A stretch of 64,000 nucleotides of DNA from an uncultured Eubacterium sp. (GTDB lineage Bacteria; Bacillota; Clostridia; Lachnospirales; Lachnospiraceae), in contig CAJTMV010000001.1 in the NCBI GenBank assembly GCA_910577225.1, forward strand, positions 248,001-312,000, given 5' to 3'. Under the pieces are notes generated by a model, which worked only from the letters and a program-made list of their open reading frames with translations, was not told the origin of the DNA and did not search any database. Position 1 is the first letter of the stretch. Each line of letters opens with the position of its first letter. The translations under genes and the position numbers were made by a program. Positions 42,919 to 51,723 of the stretch are shown piece by piece.

Positions 42919-45057
42919 CTAATTGTATGCTTTGACGCGTACTTTTGAGTTACCAGACTCCCGTATCATCTGCCGGTACTCTTCCAGACAGCTGCGCGGC
43001 ACATAGATCACCGCGTTTGCCGCAATTCCCCGAAACGCATCTTCTCCGATATATTCCAGCAGTTCCGATTTGATTTTTATCTTTTTGAGCTGTTTGCATC
43101 CATAAAAAGCATCTTCTTCTATCTGCATGACGTTTTTCCCAATGGTAACCGTTTTGACTTTCTTTAATCCGCGCATGCATCCCTGATCGAGAACGGTCAC
43201 TCCATACGTCTTTCCGTTTATTTTTACTTCCGCCGGAATATTGACGCTCGTACGTCCAAAAGCCGTGCATTTTGTATATTCTGCCGAACCGTCTTCCCAG
43301 ATCGAATACACGCCTTTGTCCACGGTTCCTACCCGTACGGACGTATATATCTCATCCGGCTGTTGTCCTGCGCTGCCGTTTATATTTGCCGAAGCCGGAT
43401 CTGAGCTGTCTGGTTCATTTTCTACCGGAGTTCCGGTAATGATCGTACCGTTTGGCCTGTCTGCCCCGTTATTCGGCGTTCCATTAATATTGGTTCCGTT
43501 GCTGGTTCCGTTATTCGGCGTTGAAGCAGAACCAGACGGCGATCTTTGTACCTCCACCCTGGCAGCCGCGCTGTGTGTCGGATCTGCTTCTGAATTTGCG
43601 TACACATACAACACCGAAGAGCCTTCATCCGCGCCTACATACAGTATACCGTTCTCGCTGATTCTCGTATTCGGCGAACTGACGCCGCTGATCTGCCAGT
43701 TAATACGCTGGGAAAACGCTCCGCTGCCGAGTACTTTTGCCTGAAAAAGACGACTCGTCCCCTGCATAACCGTGCATTCCTGCGGCGTAATCGTCACTCC
43801 GGTAATCGAAGACGACGTACCAGTGCCCGGATTCCAGCCCGGATAGGAAGAAGAGTTTCCCCACTGTGATTTGGTAAACGCCTTCAGACACACGTTGCCG
43901 CCGTCCGGTTCGTAGCTTTTCGCAGAACATGCCAGCGGTATGGCATCTTCGCTGCTGCTTACTTCTGCACGCAGCTCCATCGTACCGTTTACAAGAACCG
44001 GCGTAGTCAGCTGAAACGTATGATAACCGGTCTGCGCCATCGTGCCCCCGCACTGCGTCAGTTCCTGATTGTTCAGATAAAACCGATAATTCGCTCCCGC
44101 GCGGACATAAGTAGAGATTCCGGTCAGCCACTGCGGGCCGTTATGCAGCTGATAGGTCTGTCCAAAGCTGCTCCCCGGGCCAAAGTCATACAATCCGCGG
44201 TAATCCGTCTCATAAATATAATGACACAGATTTGAACGTGAAGCAACCTGCGTAACCGCAAACGCGTCCTGAAAATAATTGTCATAGGAAATCCAGTAAT
44301 ATCCGGTATTCCCTCCAATGCTGGCCGCATCGTATCTGCCCCAGCTATTTTTGACGAGAAACGCTCCTTTATTCTGCGGCTGATGCGGCGTTGTCAGTCC
44401 ATTGTAAAACCACTGCGGAGCAAAGTTATCATCCCATCCTACGACTGTCACACCATGATTGACGCCCGGACTTGCCTCCTGCGGATAATAATACGCCCCG
44501 TCTTTCGTTGTCATCGCCCGTTCCTGCGCGGAAAACCAGACGCTGACACCTGCCGCTCCATAGGTAACGACAAGATTTTTAATGTTTTGTATGTAATTTT
44601 GTTTGCTCTGCGGCACATCTCTCTGATATCTGCCCAGTTCTGCCGTTTCGCTGACATAGTAATCTGTCAGCGCAGAATCTGCCTCCATGCGTGGTCCGTA
44701 CAGACTGCCTCTTGTCCAGTAAGCGACCGCCTGCCGGTAGCTGCCGCCTGTATACATATCTGAAAACGCATGCGCTCCGCTGCCAAGCTGATGGATCATA
44801 TCCCATTCGCTCAGATCGATTTGCGAAACCATTCCATTTTTTAATAAATACGACTCTAACACGGCGTCCGCCATATACGCCCAGCAGTAATTGCTTTGCG
44901 CCTGATCCTCCACATCGGTAGCATAGGCAATATAATTAACGTTTGTATTATAACTGGAAGCCAGTGCCGATGTGTCCGCCTGAACCTGTATTACGGATAA
45001 CGCTGGCAGTACTGCTATCGATAAGACAACTGACAGCAGACGTTTCATGCTTTTCAT
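42919..45057 (-). CDS. Secreted papain-family (C1) peptidase with Ig-like and LRR_5 domains
   Basis: A 712-aa protein with a signal peptide (KRLLSVVLSIAVLPALSVIQVQA). The C1 catalytic residues are Gln52, Cys58 (QSNYCWAY), His201 (VNHGVTVVGWDD) and Asn237 (VKNSWG). A lectin-like beta domain follows (about residues 250-400), then a BIG2-like Ig domain (ITGVTITPQECTVMQGTS). A Ser/Asn/Gly/Thr-rich linker then leads to a C-terminal LRR_5 module (KTVTIGKNVMQIEEDAF, LKKIKIKSELLEYIG). This last module is shared with the two LRR proteins at 17820 and 19785. No LPXTG motif. A surface-attached protease is likely. Confidence 0.88.
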   Translation of the reverse strand: MKSMKRLLSVVLSIAVLPALSVIQVQADTSALASSYNTNVNYIAYATDVEDQAQSNYCWAYMADAVLESYLLKNGMVSQIDLSEWDMIHQLGSGAHAFSDMYTGGSYRQAVAYWTRGSLYGPRMEADSALTDYYVSETAELGRYQRDVPQSKQNYIQNIKNLVVTYGAAGVSVWFSAQERAMTTKDGAYYYPQEASPGVNHGVTVVGWDDNFAPQWFYNGLTTPHQPQNKGAFLVKNSWGRYDAASIGGNTGYYWISYDNYFQDAFAVTQVASRSNLCHYIYETDYRGLYDFGPGSSFGQTYQLHNGPQWLTGISTYVRAGANYRFYLNNQELTQCGGTMAQTGYHTFQLTTPVLVNGTMELRAEVSSSEDAIPLACSAKSYEPDGGNVCLKAFTKSQWGNSSSYPGWNPGTGTSSSITGVTITPQECTVMQGTSRLFQAKVLGSGAFSQRINWQISGVSSPNTRISENGILYVGADEGSSVLYVYANSEADPTHSAAARVEVQRSPSGSASTPNNGTSNGTNINGTPNNGADRPNGTIITGTPVENEPDSSDPASANINGSAGQQPDEIYTSVRVGTVDKGVYSIWEDGSAEYTKCTAFGRTSVNIPAEVKINGKTYGVTVLDQGCMRGLKKVKTVTIGKNVMQIEEDAFYGCKQLKKIKIKSELLEYIGEDAFRGIAANAVIYVPRSCLEEYRQMIRESGNSKVRVKAYN

Positions 45058-45113
45058 AAAGTACTCCCTCCTTTTGCCTGCAAAATTACTTTTCTGTATG
45101 GCCTGTCGGTCTG

Positions 45114-45155
45114 TGCAGCGTCTGACAGGATACTCCCAATCTGCCAGACGCTGCA
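45114..45155 (-). terminator. Stem-loop downstream of glmS
   Basis: TGCAGCGTCTG and CAGACGCTGCA form a perfect 11-bp stem with a 20-nt loop, 18 nt beyond the glmS stop. No T-run follows, so this may be an atypical terminator. Confidence 0.55.
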
Positions 45156-45172
45156 GCTGATAAACGGGCGCT

Positions 45173-46999
45173 TTATTCCACGGTCACAGATTTTGCAAGA
45201 TTTCTCGGTTTATCGACATCGAGGCCTTTTCCGACAGATACGTAATAACTAAACAATTGCAGCGGAATAATCGCCAGTGAATTTGTAAAAAACCGGTTGG
45301 TCTTTGGAATATAGATCACATAGTCCGCGGATTTTTCGATCTCAGTATTGTCTTCGTTCGTAACGGCCATTACAAATGCCCCGCGTGTACGCACTTCTAC
45401 AATATTGCTTAACGCCTTTTTATATAAAGCCTCCTGTGTAACGACTGCCGTCACAAGCGTTCCTTCCTCTATCAGCGATATCGTACCGTGCTTTAATTCT
45501 CCGGCTGCATACGCTTCTGAATGAATATAGGAGATCTCTTTGAGTTTTAACGAGCCTTCGAGCGAAATGGCATGGTCGATACCTCTTCCGATAAAAAATA
45601 CATCCCTGGCTGCAAGATAACGGTTTGCAAAACGCTGGATATGTTCTTTATTGGCTAACAGCATCTGTATCTGTGCAGGAATCGCTTTCAGGTCCTTAAT
45701 CATGGAAGCGCATGCATCGTCGCTTAGCTGCCCCCGCACCTGGGCAAACTTTATCGCCAGCAGATATTCGGCAATCAGCTGTGCCGTATATGCTTTCGTT
45801 GTCGCTACCGCGATCTCCGGACCGGCCCAGGTATACATGACGCGGTCTGCCTCACGGGCGATCGAACTGCCTACCACGTTTACAATCCCAAGCGTCAGCG
45901 CACCGCGTTTTTTTGCCTCCCGCAGAGCCGCAAGAGAATCGGCCGTTTCCCCAGACTGACTAATAATAATCATCAGCGTATGTTCCTCAATAATCGGATC
46001 TCTGTAACGAAACTCGCTTGCCAGATCCACTTCAACCGGAATACGGGAAAGACCTTCGAATACATACTTTCCGGTAATACCAGTATGATACGCAGAGCCG
46101 CAGGCTACGATATGAATCTTACGCAGCGCACGGATTTCATCATCGCTCATACCCAGCTCGTCGATCACGATACCGCCGTCTTTGATCCGCGGATTCAGCG
46201 TATCGCTTACAGTTTTTGGCTGTTCATACATTTCTTTGAGCATAAAATGCTCATAACCGCCTTTTTCCGCCGCGTTGATATCCCATTCAATTTTCTTCGG
46301 TTCTTTTTCAATTTCTTCTCCGTCCACATTGTAAAAGTGAATCGTGTCTTTGGAAAGTACCGCGATCTCTTCATTTTGAATAAAATAAACTTCTCTGGTA
46401 TATTTTAATACCGCCGGCACATCCGAGGCGATCAGACTGCCGTCCGCATTCTGACCAACGATCAGCGGACTGTCTTTGCGTACGGAATAGACAAGCTCCG
46501 GATGGTCTGCAAAAATAATTCCGAGCGCATATGACCCCTCTACCCGATGCATAACTTTCGTAATCGCCTCCAGCGGATCTCCGTTATAATAATATCCTAA
46601 CAGCATCGCGATAACTTCAGTATCTGTCTCGGAACGAAACTCATATCCTTTCTTCTGCAGTTTCTTTTTCAGCTTTAAATAGTTCTCAATAATTCCATTA
46701 TGCACGACTGCAATTGTCTCATCCTGATTATAGTGCGGATGCGCGTTATGATCGCTTGGTGCGCCATGCGTCGCCCATCTCGTATGTCCGATTCCAATCG
46801 TTCCCGGCATGGCACTGCCTCCATGCGTCTGTTCATCGAGTACTTTCAGACGTCCGGCCGCCTTCTGCACCCGAATCTTCTTTCCATCATAGACCGCCAT
46901 TCCCGCAGAGTCATACCCTCTGTATTCCAGCCTGGAAAGTCCGTCCAAAAGAATCGGCGCAGCCTGTTTTTTTCCGATATATCCTACGATTCCACACAT
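45173..46999 (-). CDS. glmS: Glutamine--fructose-6-phosphate aminotransferase
   Basis: A 608-aa enzyme giving glucosamine 6-phosphate from fructose 6-phosphate and glutamine, the first step to UDP-GlcNAc. Cys after the initiator Met (MCGIVGYIG) is the glutaminase nucleophile. The sugar isomerase half has two SIS domains (ACGSAYHTGITGKYVFE, IISQSGETADSLAAL) and ends in the conserved DKPRNLAKSVTVE. ATG 46999 is chosen because the Cys must be residue 2 and AGGAGT precedes it; the frame runs 54 nt further. The preceding glycosyltransferase gene stops 2 nt before, leaving no space for a glmS ribozyme. Confidence 0.96.
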   Translation of the reverse strand: MCGIVGYIGKKQAAPILLDGLSRLEYRGYDSAGMAVYDGKKIRVQKAAGRLKVLDEQTHGGSAMPGTIGIGHTRWATHGAPSDHNAHPHYNQDETIAVVHNGIIENYLKLKKKLQKKGYEFRSETDTEVIAMLLGYYYNGDPLEAITKVMHRVEGSYALGIIFADHPELVYSVRKDSPLIVGQNADGSLIASDVPAVLKYTREVYFIQNEEIAVLSKDTIHFYNVDGEEIEKEPKKIEWDINAAEKGGYEHFMLKEMYEQPKTVSDTLNPRIKDGGIVIDELGMSDDEIRALRKIHIVACGSAYHTGITGKYVFEGLSRIPVEVDLASEFRYRDPIIEEHTLMIIISQSGETADSLAALREAKKRGALTLGIVNVVGSSIAREADRVMYTWAGPEIAVATTKAYTAQLIAEYLLAIKFAQVRGQLSDDACASMIKDLKAIPAQIQMLLANKEHIQRFANRYLAARDVFFIGRGIDHAISLEGSLKLKEISYIHSEAYAAGELKHGTISLIEEGTLVTAVVTQEALYKKALSNIVEVRTRGAFVMAVTNEDNTEIEKSADYVIYIPKTNRFFTNSLAIIPLQLFSYYVSVGKGLDVDKPRNLAKSVTVE

Positions 47000-47001
47000 G
47001 T

Positions 47002-48261
47002 TTAACTCCTTTTGACAAAAATCTTTTCGTATCTGTCCGTAATATATTCCCAACTATAGTATCGATCAATCCGCTGTTTCGCACGCCTTCCAAGCGCCTG
47101 GATTTCATCTGCGGACATCTGTTCCGCACGTGCGATCAGCGCCGCCAGACTTCCTTCCTGTTTCTCCCAGTAAAAAGCCGTATCAAGCGCTACTTCTCTG
47201 TTAAATCCCACATCGAGCAGCAGATTCAGGCTGGTAGACGCAAGCGCTTCCAGCAGACTCGGATTTGTGCCTCCTACTTCATGTCCGTGAAAGTATCCAA
47301 ATGCGTTTTCACGTATCTTTTTCAGCAGTTCCTTATCATAAACCGTACCGGTAAACCGGATGCGGGGATCCTTATCAAACCCGGTACGCTGCTTTAACTC
47401 TTCCAGAAACGCTTCGCTTACATCCGTAATGAGCGCGAATGCACGGGACGTATCCGATTTCATAAATTCACGCAGCATCGTTTCGTAATTATTTTCCGGC
47501 ACAAACCGGCCAACCACAAGATAATACCCATGCTCGCGTAAATCGTGCATCCGATACCACTCTGCCAGCTTCGCATCATCGTCTGACAGCGCCGAAGGCT
47601 CCGTTTGCGCACCATATGCAATAAACACCGTCTTCGGATGATACCGCCGATATTCCTCCCGGATATACGTCTGGATATTCTGACTGTCACAGATCAGCAG
47701 ATCTGCATGCTTTACCATCAGCCGTTCGGAATATTTCCAATAGCGGCGTACCGCCGGACTCCATTTTGCCCGCAAAAACTCATGCCCGTCCGGATTGACA
47801 AACAGCTGCCCGCCCAGCTCCCGAATGCGCTGATGGAAATAACCGATTACCGGACCGATCCGACAGGCCAGAACATAAAATATCGGATGCGGAATCTGCT
47901 TTTTTTTCACCTCATGCAAAAAATACCGTAATGCATCGATATCATACGCAATCGCCCGCGCCGACCCCAGCCGCCGCCAGGGAAACCTGACGCATTCCGC
48001 ATGATGACAGCGAAAACGGGCATGTGTCCGCTCATACGCCTGCGGCTCTGCCGCACACGCGACATGATAACGAATGCATTTATCCGTCTGATACTCTGTC
48101 AGTTTGTCAACAAACGTCTCAAAACCGCCATATTGCGCAGGAATCCCTTTACATCCTATGATAAATACATGCTGTACGTGACAGCCGTTTTTGCGCGGAA
48201 CATCCATCCAATCCGCACAGCCATATTGTTTTTTTTCAGTCTCTGTCTGCTCTGTGGTCAT
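47002..48261 (-). CDS. Glycosyltransferase family 1 with DUF1972 N-terminus (RgpA-like)
   Basis: A 419-aa enzyme of the GT-B fold. The N-terminal DUF1972 motif is VFIIGCKGIPAQYGGFETFVDKL, as in rhamnosyltransferases of the RgpA type. The donor-binding half has YYLVVGRFVPENNYETML, GYFHGHEVGGTNPSLLEAL and a catalytic Glu in the latter. It probably adds a sugar, plausibly rhamnose, to a lipid-linked glycan. The ATG at 48261 has AAAGG almost touching it, so the start is uncertain; an internal ATG near residue 19 is possible. It is directly upstream of glmS. A palindromic element (48382-48500) precedes it. Confidence 0.88.
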   Translation of the reverse strand: MTTEQTETEKKQYGCADWMDVPRKNGCHVQHVFIIGCKGIPAQYGGFETFVDKLTEYQTDKCIRYHVACAAEPQAYERTHARFRCHHAECVRFPWRRLGSARAIAYDIDALRYFLHEVKKKQIPHPIFYVLACRIGPVIGYFHQRIRELGGQLFVNPDGHEFLRAKWSPAVRRYWKYSERLMVKHADLLICDSQNIQTYIREEYRRYHPKTVFIAYGAQTEPSALSDDDAKLAEWYRMHDLREHGYYLVVGRFVPENNYETMLREFMKSDTSRAFALITDVSEAFLEELKQRTGFDKDPRIRFTGTVYDKELLKKIRENAFGYFHGHEVGGTNPSLLEALASTSLNLLLDVGFNREVALDTAFYWEKQEGSLAALIARAEQMSADEIQALGRRAKQRIDRYYSWEYITDRYEKIFVKRS

Positions 48262-48381
48262 CCTTTATCACCATCATTCATAATTTTTGTATCTATAATC
48301 TGTACTTTTGTTTCCATCATACCATAATCGGGAAACAATTTCAAATATTATCATCAACTGCCTTATTTTCTGTGTTGTACT

Positions 48382-48500
48382 TTATTGGCTGCGCGGACGT
48401 GTCCATGACAGCGGGAAGGACTTGTAAGCCGGCCGCTCAGGATATGTCTCCCGCAGGCACTCCCATCTGCCGCCCGCAGCGTCGTCCGCGCAGCCAATAA
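48382..48500. repeat. Palindromic element C with ends shared with elements A and B
   Basis: An 18-bp perfect terminal inverted repeat (48382-48399 and 48483-48500; TTATTGGCTGCGCGGACG) encloses 83 nt. The motif GGCTGCGCGGACGTGTC also marks the outer end of elements A and B, but the core here is different. The interior has further pairing (GCGGGA/TCCCGC). It lies between the LCP gene and the RgpA-like gene and could also act as a terminator. Confidence 0.8.
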
Positions 48501-48556
48501 CCAAAAAAAGAGAGGATACCAGATGTCACATCCGATATCCCCTAAGGTAAATCCGA

Positions 48557-49699
48557 TTATTCTGCAGCTGTCTGCGCATCCGTCTGTCCCTGACTGCTGC
48601 CTCCTGTCGTATACTGATCTTCGGACACGCCGGTCACCTGTTCATCTCCTACGCCCTTTCCGGTATCCTCCACAATTGCTCTGCTGAGATCCTGCACCGT
48701 TGGGGAAGGTACATAGTTATATTCTCCAAACAGATATGCGTGCAGTTCGCGAACATTTTTTTCCAGATCACATGGAGCCACAATATATTTTCTGGTCAGG
48801 TCAAATCCATACAGTTCAAACGGAAAGCCTGTTGTACCGGCCAGTTCGTAGTTCAGCATCTGCGACGCCATGGAGATCATCTGCATTTCTGAAAGGTCTG
48901 TACTGATATCGTCCAAAACGGCATTGATAATTTTGTTAATCGTCAGAATATTGGACGACTTTGTCTTTTCCACCATCTTGGCCAGTACCTCGCGCTGTCT
49001 CTGGGCGCGGCGAAAATCACTGGAATCGTGACGAATCCGACAGTATGCGGTCGCCTGTACGCCGTCTAACGTCTGCAGGCCCGGATGATCGATCATATGC
49101 GGCTCTAATCCGGTATAAGCGGCAGTTTCCGCAATGTAGATATTAATCTCGTCCATCATTGCGCCTTCTTCCACGTTAATCTCCAGTCCGCCAAGCAGAT
49201 CGATGACTTTGCAGACTGCATAAAAATCCACGGTCACATAGTCTGCGATATCCAGATCCAGATTCTGATTAAGCATACGGACCGCCTGTTCCGGACCTCC
49301 GTGATTGTATGCGTAATTCGCTTTCCAGAAATAACGGTCTTCATTTGTTCCGACGTTTAAGTACGTATCCCGGTATACCGATACGACTCTGACTTCTTTT
49401 GTATCATTATTAATACTGACAATCATAATCATATCGCTGTTGCCGGAAGTGAACACGCCGCTTTTTTCATTATCCAGCCCGAATACGGCAATATTGGTAT
49501 ATCCTTTTAACGTTTCTTTTGTATTCTGTTCCAGATCGTTATTTACGACATCTTCCGCTTCGATATTGTCAACATGTTCGATTCGCTGATATTTCGACCA
49601 GAGAAACAATGCCGCCAATAATACAAGCAGCAGAATCAGCTCAACCACAAATATGATGATCTTACGTTTTTTCCGTTTCTTTTTCTTATTGCTGCCCAA
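48557..49699 (-). CDS. LytR-CpsA-Psr (LCP) family protein
   Basis: A 380-aa protein with a basic N-terminus (KKKKRKKRK), one membrane helix (IIIFVVELILLLVLLAALFLW) and the extracytoplasmic LCP domain (GYTNIAVFGLDNE, VVSVYRDTYLNVG, YCRIRHDSSDFRRAQRQREVL). Arginines and aspartates of the family active site are present. LCP proteins join lipid-linked wall polymers to peptidoglycan. The start codon is TTG 49699, behind GGGGG. A Thr/Ser/Gln-rich tail ends the protein. It follows its paralogue by 30 nt. Confidence 0.93.
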   Translation of the reverse strand: MGSNKKKKRKKRKIIIFVVELILLLVLLAALFLWSKYQRIEHVDNIEAEDVVNNDLEQNTKETLKGYTNIAVFGLDNEKSGVFTSGNSDMIMIVSINNDTKEVRVVSVYRDTYLNVGTNEDRYFWKANYAYNHGGPEQAVRMLNQNLDLDIADYVTVDFYAVCKVIDLLGGLEINVEEGAMMDEINIYIAETAAYTGLEPHMIDHPGLQTLDGVQATAYCRIRHDSSDFRRAQRQREVLAKMVEKTKSSNILTINKIINAVLDDISTDLSEMQMISMASQMLNYELAGTTGFPFELYGFDLTRKYIVAPCDLEKNVRELHAYLFGEYNYVPSPTVQDLSRAIVEDTGKGVGDEQVTGVSEDQYTTGGSSQGQTDAQTAAE

Positions 49700-49729
49700 T
49701 CTGGTATACCCCCTTATCTGTCACCGCTG

Positions 49730-50887
49730 TTACTCCGCTATGGTATCTGATACAGACGTGTCTGAATCGGTACCGGACGGCTGACTCCGGTTCGTATAAT
49801 TGTCCGCGTCCACACCCGTTCCTTCCGCGTCGTCCGGCCCTTTTCCTGTTTCTGTAATAATCGCCTGACTAAAGCTGGTAACCGTGTTGGACGGTGTATA
49901 ATTGTACTCGTTAAATAAATATTTATGCAGATCGGTTACATTTCCCAGCAGGTCGCATGGAACGACGACCGAGCCTTTTTTGCCAAGCGTCGCCGTAGTC
50001 AGGCGGAATGGAAATCCGGTGGTATCCGCCAGCTCATAGCTCATCAGCTGCGCCGCCATCGATACCATTTCTGCCGCCGTAAAATTCGTGCTGATATCAT
50101 CCAGTACCGAATCGATGATCTTATTAATCGTCAAAAGATCGGCCTTTTTTGCTTTTTCCACCATCTTTGAAATGATCTCACGCTGTCTCTGCGCACGTTT
50201 AAAATCATCTCCTGCGGTATATCGGATACGGCAGTAAGAAGTCGCCTGTACGCCGTCCAGCGTGTATACGCCCGGCTGCGTAATGGAATGTGCCTCATGC
50301 CCGGTTACCTGAGCGGTTTCGTTAATATAAAAATCCATCCATTTCGCTTCGGCCGCGTCGATCTCGACTTCCACGCCGCCCAGCAGATCGATCGCTTCGG
50401 TCACAGCCTGAAAATCCACAACCACATAATCCTGAATATCCAGATCCAGATTCCGGTTCAGCATACGGACCGCTTCTTCTGCGCCGCCTTTATTATATGC
50501 GTAATTTGCTTTTCTGAAATTATTCGTGCCGTCGTCGCTGACATTTAAAAACGTATCCCGGAATACGGATACCAGTCTTACTTCCTTCGTATCATTATTG
50601 ATGCTGGCAATCATAATCACATCGCTGTTGCCGGCTGCAAAACTGCCGTTCGAACGGTTGTCCAGACCAAACAGCGCAATATTCGTATATCCTTTTAACA
50701 CTTCCTGTACGGACTGATCCATATCTTCATTTATAATATCTTCTGTTCCGATCATATCCGGCTGGCGATCCAGCTTTTGCAGCTTGGACCAGACGAACAG
50801 ACATCCCAGTACGATCAGCAATAGCAGGATTTCTACAGTAAAAATGACGATTCTGTGCTTTTTCTTTCTCCTTTTTGACGCGCTCAT
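49730..50887 (-). CDS. LytR-CpsA-Psr (LCP) family protein
   Basis: A 385-aa paralogue of the downstream gene with the same layout: basic N-terminus (SKRRKKKHR), membrane helix (IVIFTVEILLLLIVLGCLFVW) and LCP domain (GYTNIALFGLDNRSNGSF, VSVFRDTFLNVSDDGTN, YCRIRYTAGDDFKRAQRQREIISKM). Its C-terminal tail is again rich in Ser, Thr and Asp. The two genes are clearly a tandem duplication. Both probably attach the cluster's glycan to peptidoglycan, or each handles one polymer. It follows a glycosyltransferase by 31 nt. Confidence 0.93.
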   Translation of the reverse strand: MSASKRRKKKHRIVIFTVEILLLLIVLGCLFVWSKLQKLDRQPDMIGTEDIINEDMDQSVQEVLKGYTNIALFGLDNRSNGSFAAGNSDVIMIASINNDTKEVRLVSVFRDTFLNVSDDGTNNFRKANYAYNKGGAEEAVRMLNRNLDLDIQDYVVVDFQAVTEAIDLLGGVEVEIDAAEAKWMDFYINETAQVTGHEAHSITQPGVYTLDGVQATSYCRIRYTAGDDFKRAQRQREIISKMVEKAKKADLLTINKIIDSVLDDISTNFTAAEMVSMAAQLMSYELADTTGFPFRLTTATLGKKGSVVVPCDLLGNVTDLHKYLFNEYNYTPSNTVTSFSQAIITETGKGPDDAEGTGVDADNYTNRSQPSGTDSDTSVSDTIAE

Positions 50888-50918
50888 TTCCTTTCCCTTT
50901 CTGCATTCGTAGTTTATA

Positions 50919-51623
50919 TTATCTCCCGATCATGCGGTACATCAGCCGGATGCGGTTTTTTATCATAACCGGAATCGTATTTCTGCCAAAGTCAGAAACC
51001 GTATGATCGTGTCTTCGATACTCTAACAGCGGTTGTTTTAAAAACTCGCATCCTCCCCTGTGTTTATCATTTAAAATCCCGATCCACTGGTCATGCATCT
51101 GGATATCGTCCGGTATCGGCAAAACATAAGGCAGCAGCTCTCTGCGGATCGCCATACAGCAGCCGATGTATTTATTTTTCCAGACATTACGCCACATACC
51201 TGCCCCATACCCGCGATATTCAAAAAATGACGGATAAATGACCTGACTGCGATCCGCGTTTACCACTACGCAGTCATGCACGACCATATGGCATTTCTTT
51301 TCCCGAAACACTTCCAGAACACGTTTTACTTTCTCCGGCTTCCATACGTCATCCTGATCTGCCAGAAAAAGATACGCTCCCTCTGTCTGCATAAGCGCAT
51401 TGGCAATATTTTGCTTCGTCCCACGTCCGGGTCCCGCAACCAGGCGAATACGCGGATCTTTCGATGCGTATGACCGGATCATCTCAATCGTATGATCTGC
51501 CGACCCATCGTCAGAGATGACAATCTCGTCCTTACTGCCCAGCTGCTCAAGGATGGATTCCAGCTGTTCCCTGAGATACGTTTCTCCATTGTATACAGCC
51601 ATTGCTACTGACACCCGTTTCAT
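50919..51623 (-). CDS. Glycosyltransferase family 2
   Basis: A 234-aa GT-A enzyme beginning MKRVSVAMAVYNGETYLREQ. The nucleotide-sugar segment is IVISDDGSADHTIEMIRSY and the metal-binding motif is FLADQDD (DxD). It then ends in a C-terminal helix. RgpB-type rhamnosyltransferases look similar. ATG 51623 is preferred because GGAAGG precedes it; the frame opens 129 nt further upstream but would overlap the sugar transferase gene. It probably acts on the cell-surface polysaccharide made by this cluster. Confidence 0.86.
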   Translation of the reverse strand: MKRVSVAMAVYNGETYLREQLESILEQLGSKDEIVISDDGSADHTIEMIRSYASKDPRIRLVAGPGRGTKQNIANALMQTEGAYLFLADQDDVWKPEKVKRVLEVFREKKCHMVVHDCVVVNADRSQVIYPSFFEYRGYGAGMWRNVWKNKYIGCCMAIRRELLPYVLPIPDDIQMHDQWIGILNDKHRGGCEFLKQPLLEYRRHDHTVSDFGRNTIPVMIKNRIRLMYRMIGR

Positions 51624-51723
51624 TGTGCGGCGCCTTCCTTTCTGCTCTTTGCTTCCTGTTTTTGTTTCCGTTCTTATTTTCCCATTCCTGTTTTCCTTAA
51701 CAGCTGCCGGTTTCATTTCCCCA

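Noticed and set aside
46990..47060. glmS ribozyme upstream of glmS
   Set aside because: The preceding coding sequence stops 2 nt before the glmS start, leaving no room for the ribozyme, and no ribozyme core is visible.
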